Part shown: positions 46,825 through 55,814 of the stretch, piece after piece
Position numbering within the stretch: the stretch's first letter is position 1
Layout of the letters: each line of letters opens with the position of its first letter
From: Candidatus Altimarinota bacterium
Lineage (GTDB): Bacteria; Patescibacteriota; Gracilibacteria; UBA4473
Direction of reading: 5' to 3'
Length of the DNA stretch: 64,000 nt
NCBI GenBank assembly: GCA_020631075.1
Contig: JAHDHX010000003.1
Span: 140,117 to 204,116, forward strand
Translations under genes and position numbers: made by a program
Notes under the pieces: generated by a model
The model's database searches: none
What the model was told of the DNA's origin: nothing
The model's input: the letters and a program-made list of their open reading frames with translations, nothing else

Positions 46825-48307
46825 TCCTAACGAGCATACTCATTTTCCGCCATATTTCCACCATCGCCAAGGTATCCAACTCGCAGTATTTCAGCAGAGC
46901 TGATCTTGTTTCTTCCGCTTCTGTTTCGGATTTTTCACCTTGCATAACTTTGTACCACTCGGTCATAGCCATAGCACCATTCTGCACATCAAGATCTTTG
47001 TAAGTTAGTTCAGGGCAGAGAATGGGCAGAACCGCCTTAATCGAAGCACTGCCTTTGAATCGCGGATCAACATAGAGCTGCGTGGAAAATATCTCCATCA
47101 GGTCAAAGACTCGAGCGTTTATATCTTTTAAGAAATGATCATAGAGCGGATACCGCACCGCCATCTCTTTGTTCCGCCCACATTCAAAGCCTTTATTCCA
47201 CACAATCACACTGCCATCATCAGATTCAATATCTTTTGCGAGGTGTCGTACCAGCTCTTTTGCGGGATCTGTGCGTGCAAATGATAAGAACTCTTTGTGT
47301 TCTAGATCTCCGTCAGATTCACGCAGGATATGCAATGAATATTGGAACGGTACTGGCTGGTACGGTTGGTACCCATCAAAATTGGGGATGGCGTAATTAA
47401 AGGTCTCGTAGTCAAGAAAGTAGAGCGGATAAACCAATTCATCGAGACGCTCTTGGATCAGGCTGTGACAAATGAGCGGGACACCAGACTTGGCTACGTC
47501 GACTTGCAAGGTTTGCTTTTCACTCAGCTCAAAATCCTCAGGTACATCGTGCACGTCTATGATCCCTTGCTCCAGCAGGTCTCTTCGTTTCGGCTTATGT
47601 AAGCGTGAAATATTGTAAATGCTGTAATCGGGCAGATCGTTGTAAGACACAATCGAGCACGGGCAATCTCCAGGTTTGCAATCCAAATGCTGTTTTTTCT
47701 TTTTCGGCACATGTGGTGAGATTATAACCTTCTTCGCCTCCGCCATTTTGAAGCTGACTTCTTGCCATAAATCTTGCACACCTTCTGTCATTGGCACCAC
47801 TTGTGCCAATTCTTCCACTACTATGTCGCCTTCGCGCACATATTCAGGATTCAGAAGAATGAGAGAGCTCTCTCCCATAGCGAAGCCTGCCTTCTCAAAT
47901 AAAATACGTTGAAAGGTGAGATCATATTCATAGTGATCCTTTGTGTCCGTACTTGCCTTCACTTCATAGAGATCCCATTTCTGTGTCTTTTCATTGAAGT
48001 GCAATATATCTGCTTTGGCCACAAACACATCGTGCCAAGCCGTTGCCTGGAAGAGTGTTTTTACACCCGCTTTGATCAGTTTCTCGGTTTCTGTTTGTAG
48101 ATCTTCAAATTCTCCTCGTACCATCTCGCCATCGGGATACAGAGTGCGCACCAACTCTTCCCATTCGTTTCCTTGCACGGCAGTTGGCACGTCTTTGCTT
48201 TCATCTTTCTCCAAAATTTCAGGCTGGTTTTTCCGTAACCAAAACCAATTTTGGCAGGCGAGGAAGAGGACGAAGTCTGTTTTGGAGATGAATTGTTTCA
48301 TGTTCAA
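46808..48307 (-). CDS. DUF2779 double nuclease (Cas4/RecB-like plus DEDD exonuclease-like)
   Basis: Two putative nuclease parts in one chain. The N-terminal half has a PD-(D/E)xK site (VAKADILHF with Asp100; LYEVKAS with Glu115 and Lys117). It also has a Cys cluster C210/C215/C217 and Cys18, an arrangement resembling the iron-sulfur staple of Cas4 and AddB. The C-terminal half begins PLYFLDYETFNYAIP (Asp299, Glu301), the first motif of a DnaQ/DEDD 3'-5' exonuclease-like fold, and ends with KYCELDTLAMVEIW, the last motif. This is the DUF2779/TM0106-like layout. 499 aa. It lies between the GmrSD-like and SNF2 genes with no gap. Confidence 0.8.
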   Translation of the reverse strand: MNMKQFISKTDFVLFLACQNWFWLRKNQPEILEKDESKDVPTAVQGNEWEELVRTLYPDGEMVRGEFEDLQTETEKLIKAGVKTLFQATAWHDVFVAKADILHFNEKTQKWDLYEVKASTDTKDHYEYDLTFQRILFEKAGFAMGESSLILLNPEYVREGDIVVEELAQVVPMTEGVQDLWQEVSFKMAEAKKVIISPHVPKKKKQHLDCKPGDCPCSIVSYNDLPDYSIYNISRLHKPKRRDLLEQGIIDVHDVPEDFELSEKQTLQVDVAKSGVPLICHSLIQERLDELVYPLYFLDYETFNYAIPNFDGYQPYQPVPFQYSLHILRESDGDLEHKEFLSFARTDPAKELVRHLAKDIESDDGSVIVWNKGFECGRNKEMAVRYPLYDHFLKDINARVFDLMEIFSTQLYVDPRFKGSASIKAVLPILCPELTYKDLDVQNGAMAMTEWYKVMQGEKSETEAEETRSALLKYCELDTLAMVEIWRKMSMLVRNEKNN

Positions 48308-50065
48308 CTAGAAGGAGAAGAGATCATACGCTGCTTGTGCGAGAGATTGAGTACGTTTTTCTATATCGTCAGCACTCCATGCATCTTTTTGCGCTACATC
48401 TTCATTGATACTCAAACCGTTTTTGTAGCCAGTAGCACGTCCTCCAGACTGATGATCTCGCTTCTCATGAAATGACCGATTTGAGAGCCGTGAGTTATAG
48501 CCAGTGAGCGTTAGATTACCGAGTTTATGCACCCACTGTTCTTGAATCTCTGACGCTTTGTTTCTGTCTCCATTCGCAATCATTTCTACCCAGGGAGCGG
48601 GTATATTTTTCCCTTTGGGAAGTATGTGCTCGATGGTCCAGACAAGTCGCCCTTGGTCATCCCGTTTATAGAGATCGACTACTTCTCTTTGGCCTGCATT
48701 GTGACTGGCAAGTTTTGAGAGAATAAATCTCGCTACCTCGCGACTGTCTTGGTAGACATCCCCTTTTAGTCTCTCTGCGAACGCTTGGTCATCGGCGGGA
48801 GCAAAGTTTGAATTCGTCATAAATCCTTGTACATCCTGCACGGTTACAGATTCTTTGTTTTCTTCTAAATATGAAATGAGTGGCACTATTACGTAGTATT
48901 CCAAATCCCGGACATACGGCGTATCTGTCAGGTTTCTCCGCACAAAGTACTTCACCAAAAATTGCAGAACACCACGAATAAAATCCTCTTTATCTGAGAA
49001 GTTGATGAAAAGGTGCAGCACTAACTGAAAACTAACCACCGCGCCTACCCGTGACAGATCGGCTATTTCTTCCGTGTAGACGGAATGTGCTTTTTCTCCC
49101 AACAAGGGTTCATAGAGTGCAGACTGAACTCGGAGAGCATTGAGTAGTTTTTGCGGATCTTTTTTTGAGAGCGTCTCAAAGACTCCGATCATCTGACTCT
49201 TTTTTATGTGTTTTATCTCGCGCACTTGAAAGTCAGGATTGTGACAGTTTGCACTATAAAAATGGCGCAGGAATCTTTCTTGAGCACTGGTTTCGGGGAT
49301 GCGTTCTACAATCTCTTTCCACTGATCAAAAGACGCTTCGATAGACTTTCCTTCTCGCTCGAGATCAGAGAGCAGTCGATTTTTTACTAAGTCCATGGCA
49401 GAGAGTGGCACGCCTCGATTATTCAGACTTTCAAATAAGGTGAAGGCATCTGCGGTACTCTGCACGCTGATGACGACGATGGTCGCTTTGTTTAGTTTTT
49501 CGAGGAGCGACACAAGTTCTGCTGTTTCCAATTTTGCCAGTCTTTTTTGGAAGTACATAAAGCTCTTTACGATTCGTCTCACTCCCGCGTAATCAGGTTT
49601 CGTCTGATCTGTCAGCACACCCGCAAGACTCAAGACATACATGTAATCTTTTTGGTTCGCATTTTGTGATGATAACTGCAATTTGGGCAGATCATCTGCA
49701 TCATTCACCAGACGAAATTTGAGATTGTCTATTTTTCGCTCAGCTCGGGGCGTAAGCTCTATGATCTCTGTTTTTCGGTTTTGCATTTCAGCGTACATAG
49801 CCGCGCAAAGTATTGATAGGGTTGTGAGACGCTGTTGTCCGTCTACTACTTCGAGCTGGGCATCTTCAAGGGCTCCAACATTGTTTATGCAGATAGCACA
49901 TCCTAAAAAATGCCCTGCATCATTATCTTGTAGATCTGTGAGCAGTAATTCCCATTGTTCTCGCCCCCAAGCATACTCCCGCTGATATTTCGGTATTACG
50001 TATCTGACATTCTTTTCGTCATCAAAGATATCGCTGATTTGAAAGGGCTTCGCGTCGTGAATCAT
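48308..50065 (-). CDS. GmrSD-like DUF262/DUF1524 protein
   Basis: N-terminal DUF262 domain with VIPKYQREYAWGREQWELL and VVDGQQRLTTLSIL (DGQQR at 75-79, an NTP-binding site related to the ParB/Srx fold). The C-terminal DUF1524 domain has a His-Me/HNH-type nuclease segment (TIEHILPKGK; LGNLTLTGYNSRLSN). This fused layout is that of type IV restriction enzymes such as GmrSD, which cut modified phage DNA. 585 aa. It is the first gene of a tightly packed four-gene unit reading GmrSD-like, DUF2779, SNF2, DUF3800. Confidence 0.88.
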   Translation of the reverse strand: MIHDAKPFQISDIFDDEKNVRYVIPKYQREYAWGREQWELLLTDLQDNDAGHFLGCAICINNVGALEDAQLEVVDGQQRLTTLSILCAAMYAEMQNRKTEIIELTPRAERKIDNLKFRLVNDADDLPKLQLSSQNANQKDYMYVLSLAGVLTDQTKPDYAGVRRIVKSFMYFQKRLAKLETAELVSLLEKLNKATIVVISVQSTADAFTLFESLNNRGVPLSAMDLVKNRLLSDLEREGKSIEASFDQWKEIVERIPETSAQERFLRHFYSANCHNPDFQVREIKHIKKSQMIGVFETLSKKDPQKLLNALRVQSALYEPLLGEKAHSVYTEEIADLSRVGAVVSFQLVLHLFINFSDKEDFIRGVLQFLVKYFVRRNLTDTPYVRDLEYYVIVPLISYLEENKESVTVQDVQGFMTNSNFAPADDQAFAERLKGDVYQDSREVARFILSKLASHNAGQREVVDLYKRDDQGRLVWTIEHILPKGKNIPAPWVEMIANGDRNKASEIQEQWVHKLGNLTLTGYNSRLSNRSFHEKRDHQSGGRATGYKNGLSINEDVAQKDAWSADDIEKRTQSLAQAAYDLFSF

Positions 50066-50143
50066 GGGAGGGAGTAATTATTGCTCATTGCAATGGTAGG
50101 TATTTTTTTGCTTCTGTTTACTCCTTTCTTTCGTCGCCAATTT

Positions 50144-51394
50144 TCACACCACCAACACCTCACGCCAGCACGTGCTATAGGCAGGAGTCCTTTTCCCAGA
50201 TTTCATTGCCCACTGTCGCTTTACCCCAGTGGCGCAGTAACGCACCGTATCGCGTCCAAATTTGGCATTGAGGGAATCGAGGGTACTCATGAGGGCTTGG
50301 TTGCGCACTTCTGTGGCAGGCGTGAACAGATTAAACTGGGTCAAGCCAGCAGGGCTCAGCCCCATGAGCATGACGCCTGATTTATGGTAGCGATACTTGG
50401 GTCGCCAGATACTCTCAAACCCTGCTAAAGCCGCTTGAATAAGCTTGGCTGTGTCGTCGGTGGGATGAGGTAAAGAGACGACTGTGGAGTTGCGATATTG
50501 CACATCTTGCTGACGGAAGGGATTGGTGCGGAGAAAAACAGCCATGGATGAGGTGACGGATCCCTGAGCACGGAGCTTGACTGCAGCTTGACTGGTATGC
50601 CAAGCAATTGATTCCCTCACTTTGGTTTTGTCTTTGATCGTACTCCCAAACGAGCGAGCACATTGGATCTGTTTTTTAGGGCTGGGTTGGGCATCGAAAT
50701 CTAAGCAACGCGTTCCCCGAAGTTCATACGCGAGACGCAAACCGACCACCGTGAAGTGCTTGCGTAAAAAACTATCTGCGGTGTCACGAAATTGTTTACT
50801 GGTTTTAATGTTGAAGCAGTGAAGCTTTTCACTCATGCGCCTGCCGATGCCCCACACATCTTCCACTTCAGTGTTGGTCAGTATTTCTTCAAATTGCGAC
50901 GACGAGTAATCCGCCAGATTACAGACCCCCGATGTAGATTTTTTGGCTCTTTTATTCGCCAGCTTGGCCAGCACTTTGGTTTGCCCCAACCCCACCGACA
51001 CCGTGATGCCCGTGTGCTGCTGCACCGTTGCGCGAAGGCGCTGGGCGTGCTGATTAAGATCCCTCACGCCGTCGAGATTCAAAAACGCTTCATCTATCGA
51101 ATAGATTTCGGTGCTGGGCGAAAAACTCTTGAGTGTTTGCATCACGCGGCGAGACATGTCTCCATACAGTGTATAGTTGGAACTTAGTACCACGGCGTTG
51201 TGACGATTCAGCACGTTCTTCCACTTGAAATACGGTGCCCCCATCGGAACGCCGATGTCTTTGGCCTCTTGGCTACGAGCTACGACGCACCCATCGTTGT
51301 TGCTCAGCACGCACACAGGGCGTTTGCAGAAGGTAGGATTAAACACTCGCTCACACGAAGCGTAGAAATTATTGCAATCAACGAGGGCGATCAT
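50144..51394 (-). CDS. umuC: Y-family DNA polymerase, UmuC-like
   Basis: Catalytic subunit of an error-prone polymerase V-like complex. MIALVDCNNFYASCERVF holds the first metal ligand Asp, YSIDEAFLNLDG the second pair; TVSVGLGQTKVLAKLANKRA and the little-finger and C-terminal UmuC domain follow, 416 aa. It overlaps the start of the HEPN-like gene upstream by 4 bp. Y-family umuC genes on mobile elements raise mutation rate under damage. Confidence 0.93.
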   Translation of the reverse strand: MIALVDCNNFYASCERVFNPTFCKRPVCVLSNNDGCVVARSQEAKDIGVPMGAPYFKWKNVLNRHNAVVLSSNYTLYGDMSRRVMQTLKSFSPSTEIYSIDEAFLNLDGVRDLNQHAQRLRATVQQHTGITVSVGLGQTKVLAKLANKRAKKSTSGVCNLADYSSSQFEEILTNTEVEDVWGIGRRMSEKLHCFNIKTSKQFRDTADSFLRKHFTVVGLRLAYELRGTRCLDFDAQPSPKKQIQCARSFGSTIKDKTKVRESIAWHTSQAAVKLRAQGSVTSSMAVFLRTNPFRQQDVQYRNSTVVSLPHPTDDTAKLIQAALAGFESIWRPKYRYHKSGVMLMGLSPAGLTQFNLFTPATEVRNQALMSTLDSLNAKFGRDTVRYCATGVKRQWAMKSGKRTPAYSTCWREVLVV

Positions 51395-52044
51395 AGTAGG
51401 CAGCCACAGTTCTTTACTGATCTGGCACCGTGTTTAGCAATAACCTTATCGACAAAAGAGATTTTTCTTTGAAATCTATTTCTGTTATTTTTTTGATCAC
51501 TACTTAGTTTTTTCAGGAATAAATCGACAATGCTCGAAGTTAATTCTTTCATGGTATTACAATTAAAGTCATAAATATTGGGGTTTATCTTATTATAATA
51601 TTTTTTTAAATCAGGATGTGATTCTGTACTACCTGGCAATAAAATAATATATTCAGGCATGCTAAAAAAGTGAACGAGACAATTCCTAAGTAAAACGAAA
51701 TCTTTAGATTTAATTTTTCTTTTAAACTCAGAATTTGAATTGTACCAATTATTTTCTTTCGTGAATAAGAATTCATTTAGAAACTTATACATGTATTTAT
51801 CTTTGCATTTCCTGAGTGTAGTTTCATTGTAGGTTTCTAAATCATAAGACGTCCAACAGCATCTTAAAAACTCCAAGTAAGAAAAATAAGCTATAAAGTT
51901 AATCCTCACTGTTCCAACAGAGTTATTATTTGAAATTTGAATATTTAACTCATTGTCAATGTCTGAAAAAACTTTAAATACTTGTTTTAAAGCAGGACTA
52001 ATCTTTATATGTTCACTGCTATATTCAAAAGAGTAATTATTCAT
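51391..52044 (-). CDS. HEPN-like protein inserted between umuD and umuC
   Basis: 217 aa, not part of any umuDC operon I know. Residues 120-125 are R-N-C-L-V-H within LLRNCLVHFF, an Rx4H motif matching HEPN RNase active sites; the surroundings are helical (FIAYFSYLEFLRCCWTSYD). Strongly AT-rich compared with the flanking umu genes. Four-base ATGA overlaps join it to umuD upstream and umuC downstream, so its synthesis must follow the DNA-damage unit. It may be a damage-induced RNA-targeting toxin or a modulator; both are inference. Confidence 0.6.
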   Translation of the reverse strand: MNNYSFEYSSEHIKISPALKQVFKVFSDIDNELNIQISNNNSVGTVRINFIAYFSYLEFLRCCWTSYDLETYNETTLRKCKDKYMYKFLNEFLFTKENNWYNSNSEFKRKIKSKDFVLLRNCLVHFFSMPEYIILLPGSTESHPDLKKYYNKINPNIYDFNCNTMKELTSSIVDLFLKKLSSDQKNNRNRFQRKISFVDKVIAKHGARSVKNCGCLL

Positions 52045-52466
52045 ACACTATGTATAACATGAATAACCACCCCCCACACTTCAAATTCATCAGCAGACGT
52101 GAGGTGAATATCTGCATGACTGGGTGACTCTGCCTGAAGAATGAACTGCGCACCACGCTTTATATACCGCTTCACCGTAAACTCACCGTTGAGCAACGCC
52201 ACAACGATCTTGCCTGAAATAGCCTGCTCGGCACGGTCAACGATCAGCATATCACCTGAAAATATACCTGCCTGCACCATCGAGTCTCCACTCACTCGCA
52301 CAAAAAAGGTCGCGGCTGGGTGAGATATGAGTTCTTCATTGAGATCAATAGGATGATCGATGTAATCATCTGCTGGTGAAGGAAATCCCGCCTGAACACT
52401 ACTCCCCATAAAGGGTAACAGAAGGCTTTTGGTTGCCTTGAATGGAATAGGTAGAGAAGAGAACAT
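52041..52466 (-). CDS. umuD: UmuD-like S24 peptidase
   Basis: Self-cleaving partner of UmuC. Cleavage site Ala26-Gly27 in VQAGFPSPADDY, catalytic Ser62 (SGDSM) and Lys86 (SGKIVVA), 141 aa, all as in UmuD. No N-terminal DNA-binding domain, so it is UmuD and not LexA. First gene of umuD-HEPN-umuC. The upstream region has repeated AT-rich motifs that could be operators. Confidence 0.92.
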   Translation of the reverse strand: MFSSLPIPFKATKSLLLPFMGSSVQAGFPSPADDYIDHPIDLNEELISHPAATFFVRVSGDSMVQAGIFSGDMLIVDRAEQAISGKIVVALLNGEFTVKRYIKRGAQFILQAESPSHADIHLTSADEFEVWGVVIHVIHSV

Positions 52467-52490
52467 CTGAATTATTGTTAATTTATTTCT

Positions 52491-52537
52491 AAGTATTTTT
52501 CAAGTATTTTTATAAATAAATAGTAATATATTTATTT
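52491..52537 (-). promoter_or_regulatory. Repeat-rich control region upstream of umuD
   Basis: Direct repeat AAGTATTTTT twice with 11-bp period (52491-52500, 52502-52511) and an inverted repeat AAATAAATA-6 nt-TATTTATTT (52514-52537). This may hold the umuD promoter/operator; the inverted repeat could alternatively end the upstream gene. No classical LexA box is recognised. Confidence 0.4.
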
Positions 52538-52830
52538 CATATTTCCTCCAACATCTCCATCTCCACCAGCTGAGCCATGTATTCGAACTTCGCCACTTCT
52601 CGCCTGTATTTCATCGCCAGCTCATGATTCTCCCCTCTATATCGAATCACCGAACTATAGCTCATAGATTTCCACATCTGTATGCGTTTCCAGAGCTTGA
52701 GGAGTTGTTGTTCAGATCCGCTCTGCCACATATCATACATGTGAACGGGGAGCTTTTGCATGGCGATGAGTGCACTTTCTCGGGCTTCTTCTTGATCGAC
52801 GGGGACGTTATTCATGTAGGTCGAAGTCAT
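52537..52830 (-). CDS. Small unknown protein
   Basis: 97 aa from the ATG at MTSTYMNNVP; helical, charged and Met-rich (VAKFEYMAQLVEMEMLEEI). No known domain. Same strand as umuD and just upstream of it, but separated by a repeat-rich gap. An upstream extension of 26 residues is possible but looks non-coding. Real gene likely on length and orientation only. Confidence 0.5.
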   Translation of the reverse strand: MTSTYMNNVPVDQEEARESALIAMQKLPVHMYDMWQSGSEQQLLKLWKRIQMWKSMSYSSVIRYRGENHELAMKYRREVAKFEYMAQLVEMEMLEEI

Positions 52831-52966
52831 GATGATTTTTGTTATGAAGTACACATATACAAAGCCTGCGTAGGAGATACAAGTCCAGGCAAAAGGGTAT
52901 ATTGCCAATTATTTCTTCGTCGCCCTTATTTCACTTTTCATCCGTTTTCTAAAATAACGCCTCGCC

Positions 52967-53269
52967 TTATTTCATCTTTGCTAACGCACTGCGCACCGCT
53001 CGCCAATACCCCTGCATTTGAATGTGTCCAGAATAGTCATCTTCACCTGTGACAAGATCGTCGAGATTCGCCGCTTTTAGCTCAGACAAGGTCGTCATCT
53101 TCCAGTGCCAGCGAGCAAGTTCACCTTCATTCGTAGGGAGCGGAAACGTCTCTTTTTGTGAAATACTGATCAGTGCATTTTTCACCCAGTGAGGAGTGTT
53201 GACGGGGAATTTTGTTTGGAGGAACTCTTTCCCCAGTTGCGTTCGGTTTTCTTTGAATATTACGGGCAT
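52967..53269 (-). CDS. Small unknown protein
   Basis: 100 aa, MPVIFKENRTQLGKEFLQ at the start, soluble, with a Trp-rich middle (RWHWKMTTLSEL). No family recognised. Follows island strand bias and AT-rich composition. Confidence 0.5.
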   Translation of the reverse strand: MPVIFKENRTQLGKEFLQTKFPVNTPHWVKNALISISQKETFPLPTNEGELARWHWKMTTLSELKAANLDDLVTGEDDYSGHIQMQGYWRAVRSALAKMK

Positions 53270-53606
53270 GGTTTTATGAGGTTAAGCTGAGAATAGCGTG
53301 GATATATATGCACATGAGAAGACTGTTGCGTGGCACAATGAGGTCGTCTAACAACACCAAGCCTGAAGGGCTTAGAGAAGTCCAAAAGAAAGAGCTAAGA
53401 ATCTCCAGACATACTTCAAAAAAAAATTCAGTGGAATCATTTATCACACGCGGTTGACCTTAACCAGCAAGGCTCCTTATTCCGCTTTACATTCCTTTTG
53501 GTGTAAGGACAATAGAGCCAGCCACCCAACAATTTTCATATTTTTTTCTGATGAGAACACCATATTTGGTGATAATACCCCTGTACATATCCACAGAGAT
53601 GGGACG
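53270..53606. other. Non-coding divergent region
   Basis: 337 bp between oppositely directed genes. Apart from a promoter for the plus-strand gene I see no gene or strong structure. Confidence 0.45.
53454..53482 (+). promoter_or_regulatory. Promoter of the plus-strand membrane protein
   Basis: TTGACC, 17 bp, TTATTC; leader of ~115 nt to the ATG. Confidence 0.45.
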
Positions 53607-54857
53607 ATGGCACCCTTCTTTCGTGGATATACCATTTGGTTTTGTTCTCAGAGAAAATTGTTGCGTGGCGCAACCGCCGTCGTCCCTTTTTTGTTTCTTT
53701 TCATGTTTTTCACGATGCAACAGCCACGCACATCGTCTTCTTCATCATTTTTAGATTCGTCTAACGCCTCACCTCCGTCAGATACTTCCGAATCTTCTCA
53801 AGATGTCTCCCATCATCAAACTTCTCACTGGTGGTATGTGGGTATCTTTTTCCTGACTATTACAGGTATAGGTATACCACCTGCTCTCTTTTTGATCTGG
53901 TATCTCCAAGATGATGACAAGACAAAGGAAGATCAGCCGAGCCTCAAAAAACGACTGCAACATTGGCAGAGATATCCCGGACGTTGTCTGGGTACTTTTG
54001 GCGTATTGCTTGTCGCCACCTCACTGACATACACAAATCTGTCTCAATACTTCAGTACACCTCCCACCATTACAATCATCTCGTCACCTGAACCCCAGGG
54101 TCAAAAGCTTGACTATACACTTGAAGCAGAAATCACAGAAGGAGAGAGTGTATCAGTAAATGATACCTCTATTGAAGCTGACTCCGACGGCGTTTTTCGA
54201 CAGACATATCCCTTCACAGCAGAAACGTTGGATTTCGAGATCCGAGCGACCAACAATGCAGGGGTTTCTAAGCAAACAACATTCAGCGTCAGTCGTGACC
54301 CGATTCCAAAACTAGCGATCGACCTTCTCTCAGCGGAAGACACAGAAGATGCGAATAAAAGCTACGAACTAAAAATTAAAGCCGCTCATGCAACGGAAGT
54401 TTTTGCTGATGGAGTACCTATGCAAGCACAAACAGGAGACACATATGTTGCAGACCTTACGCTATCGGGTACCCGATACACAGTTAATGTTACGGCTAAA
54501 AATAACTTTGAAACAATCGAAGAAAAATTTTGGATTACACGCCAAGAAACAGAAGCCGAAAAGAGAGAATCTGAAAGAAGAATAGCCGCGGCGGCAGAAG
54601 AAAATCGAAAGGACAAAATCAAAGAACAATTTAGCACTCGGGACGGATCTCATCGAAAATTAGTCAAGAAACTTAAAGCGAATCTGCATGATCCCAAAAG
54701 CTTTGATTACATTGGCACTCGCTACGTTGATCAAGGAGAGAATATCGTAATTATAATGGATTATCGGGCTAGGAATGCCTTTGGTGCTCTGCGTAAAAGA
54801 ACGATTACCGCCATTGCAGATATTGATGGCAATATTCTAGAAATGGCTTCAGAGTAA
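53607..54857 (+). CDS. Unknown membrane protein with Ig-like and conserved C-terminal domains
   Basis: 416 aa from the only in-frame ATG near the start. Three hydrophobic spans in the first ~150 residues (VVPFLFLFMFF; WWYVGIFFLTITGIGIPPAL; LGTFGVLLVATSL), separated by a Ser-rich loop. Two beta-rich, Ig/PEGA-like segments follow (ITIISSPEPQGQKLDYTLE), then a charged coiled coil (AEKRESERRIAAAAEENRKD). The C-terminal ~65 residues (KLKANLHDPKSFDYIGTRYV) resemble a small domain seen at the end of many phage and bacterial membrane proteins. It is the only gene on the plus strand in the island. Function unknown. Confidence 0.65.
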   Translation: MAPFFRGYTIWFCSQRKLLRGATAVVPFLFLFMFFTMQQPRTSSSSSFLDSSNASPPSDTSESSQDVSHHQTSHWWYVGIFFLTITGIGIPPALFLIWYLQDDDKTKEDQPSLKKRLQHWQRYPGRCLGTFGVLLVATSLTYTNLSQYFSTPPTITIISSPEPQGQKLDYTLEAEITEGESVSVNDTSIEADSDGVFRQTYPFTAETLDFEIRATNNAGVSKQTTFSVSRDPIPKLAIDLLSAEDTEDANKSYELKIKAAHATEVFADGVPMQAQTGDTYVADLTLSGTRYTVNVTAKNNFETIEEKFWITRQETEAEKRESERRIAAAAEENRKDKIKEQFSTRDGSHRKLVKKLKANLHDPKSFDYIGTRYVDQGENIVIIMDYRARNAFGALRKRTITAIADIDGNILEMASE

Positions 54858-54886
54858 ATTGGCGTCAGGGGCAAGAAGAATAGTAT

Positions 54887-54927
54887 ACCAAAACAGCCTC
54901 TCCCCATGGAGGCTGTTTTGGTATTTT
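54887..54927. terminator. Bidirectional terminator between convergent genes
   Basis: A 14-bp stem ACCAAAACAGCCTC / GAGGCTGTTTTGGT with an 8-nt loop and ATTTTC after it. It sits between the plus-strand membrane protein gene and the terminase-like gene. Confidence 0.8.
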
Positions 54928-54935
54928 CACCTTTT

Positions 54936-55814
54936 TTAAAAAGAAAGGAATTCCTGACAATATTGATCATAGGCACCTTGGGTTGGCCAGCGTTCTGGCC
55001 AACTAGATTTACCGGTCGCTTGATCGATGGTTGGCACATAAAACCAATCGGCCTTACTCCAAAATGCCTTTGCTTTGTAGTGATCGAATGCATGTTGGGA
55101 CTTGCCTATTTCAAAAGAACGATCAGAAAAAAGAACCGCTGTCTTTCTATTGAGCGTATAAATATTTTTCTGGATCCAGCCTTGCGTCTGAGGTTTATTC
55201 TCAAGCCCGTCCAAGATAACAAGATCATAGTCAACTGTTGAGGGGGAGAGTGAGGTTTTTAGCGGAGCGGCACAAATATAATTTTCTTTGCCCCCTCCGA
55301 TGTAAATGGTTTCCCCAACCCGCCGAGCATGGGTAGGGGAATCTTGCGTAAATTGTGATTGCGTCAATTTTTTGAACCATATGTCCAAAGTTTTGTGCTG
55401 CTGTGCGGGACTTTGAGTGACAACCAATACGCGCTTAAAACGGCTAGTGAGTACATACCAGAGTGGAAAAACATATTGTACCAGGGTTGTTTTTCCGAGG
55501 TTCGGAAAGCCTGTCAGAACAAAGTGCAGTGTAAGCGGAAGATTTGATAGCTTGAGGCATAACTGCCAATGCATATCCGAAAAACGGTAACGTTGAAACT
55601 CGGGAAAGTAGAGCAAGAAAAACCAGGCCGCCAATTGATGGGATAGCATCCGTCGAGCGATTGGATCAGATTGCAAAACAGCGTGCTGATGACGGTTGAG
55701 ACGCGGTGCTGTCCCGAGGTGATAGTTCACCTCAGGATCAAGCTGAAACGGAAAACCTGGATATTGACTTAAATCTACGGGGATTGGTCTGGGCACGTTT
55801 TTTCGTGGACTCAT
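54936..55814 (-). CDS. Terminase-large-like ATPase (ATPase part only)
   Basis: 293 aa. P-loop GFPNLGKT at 102-109 following a helical N-terminus (HQLAAWFFLLYFPEFQRYRF), then RVLVVTQSPAQQHKTLDIWF and a Walker B-like VDYDLVILDGLENKP. This order fits phage large-terminase ATPase domains, but the usual acidic pair after Walker B reads Asp-Gly, and the C-terminal RNase H-like nuclease domain is absent. Overlaps the upstream small-terminase-like gene by 4 bp. Probably a packaging relic or an ATPase recruited to another task. Confidence 0.55.
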   Translation of the reverse strand: MSPRKNVPRPIPVDLSQYPGFPFQLDPEVNYHLGTAPRLNRHQHAVLQSDPIARRMLSHQLAAWFFLLYFPEFQRYRFSDMHWQLCLKLSNLPLTLHFVLTGFPNLGKTTLVQYVFPLWYVLTSRFKRVLVVTQSPAQQHKTLDIWFKKLTQSQFTQDSPTHARRVGETIYIGGGKENYICAAPLKTSLSPSTVDYDLVILDGLENKPQTQGWIQKNIYTLNRKTAVLFSDRSFEIGKSQHAFDHYKAKAFWSKADWFYVPTIDQATGKSSWPERWPTQGAYDQYCQEFLSF

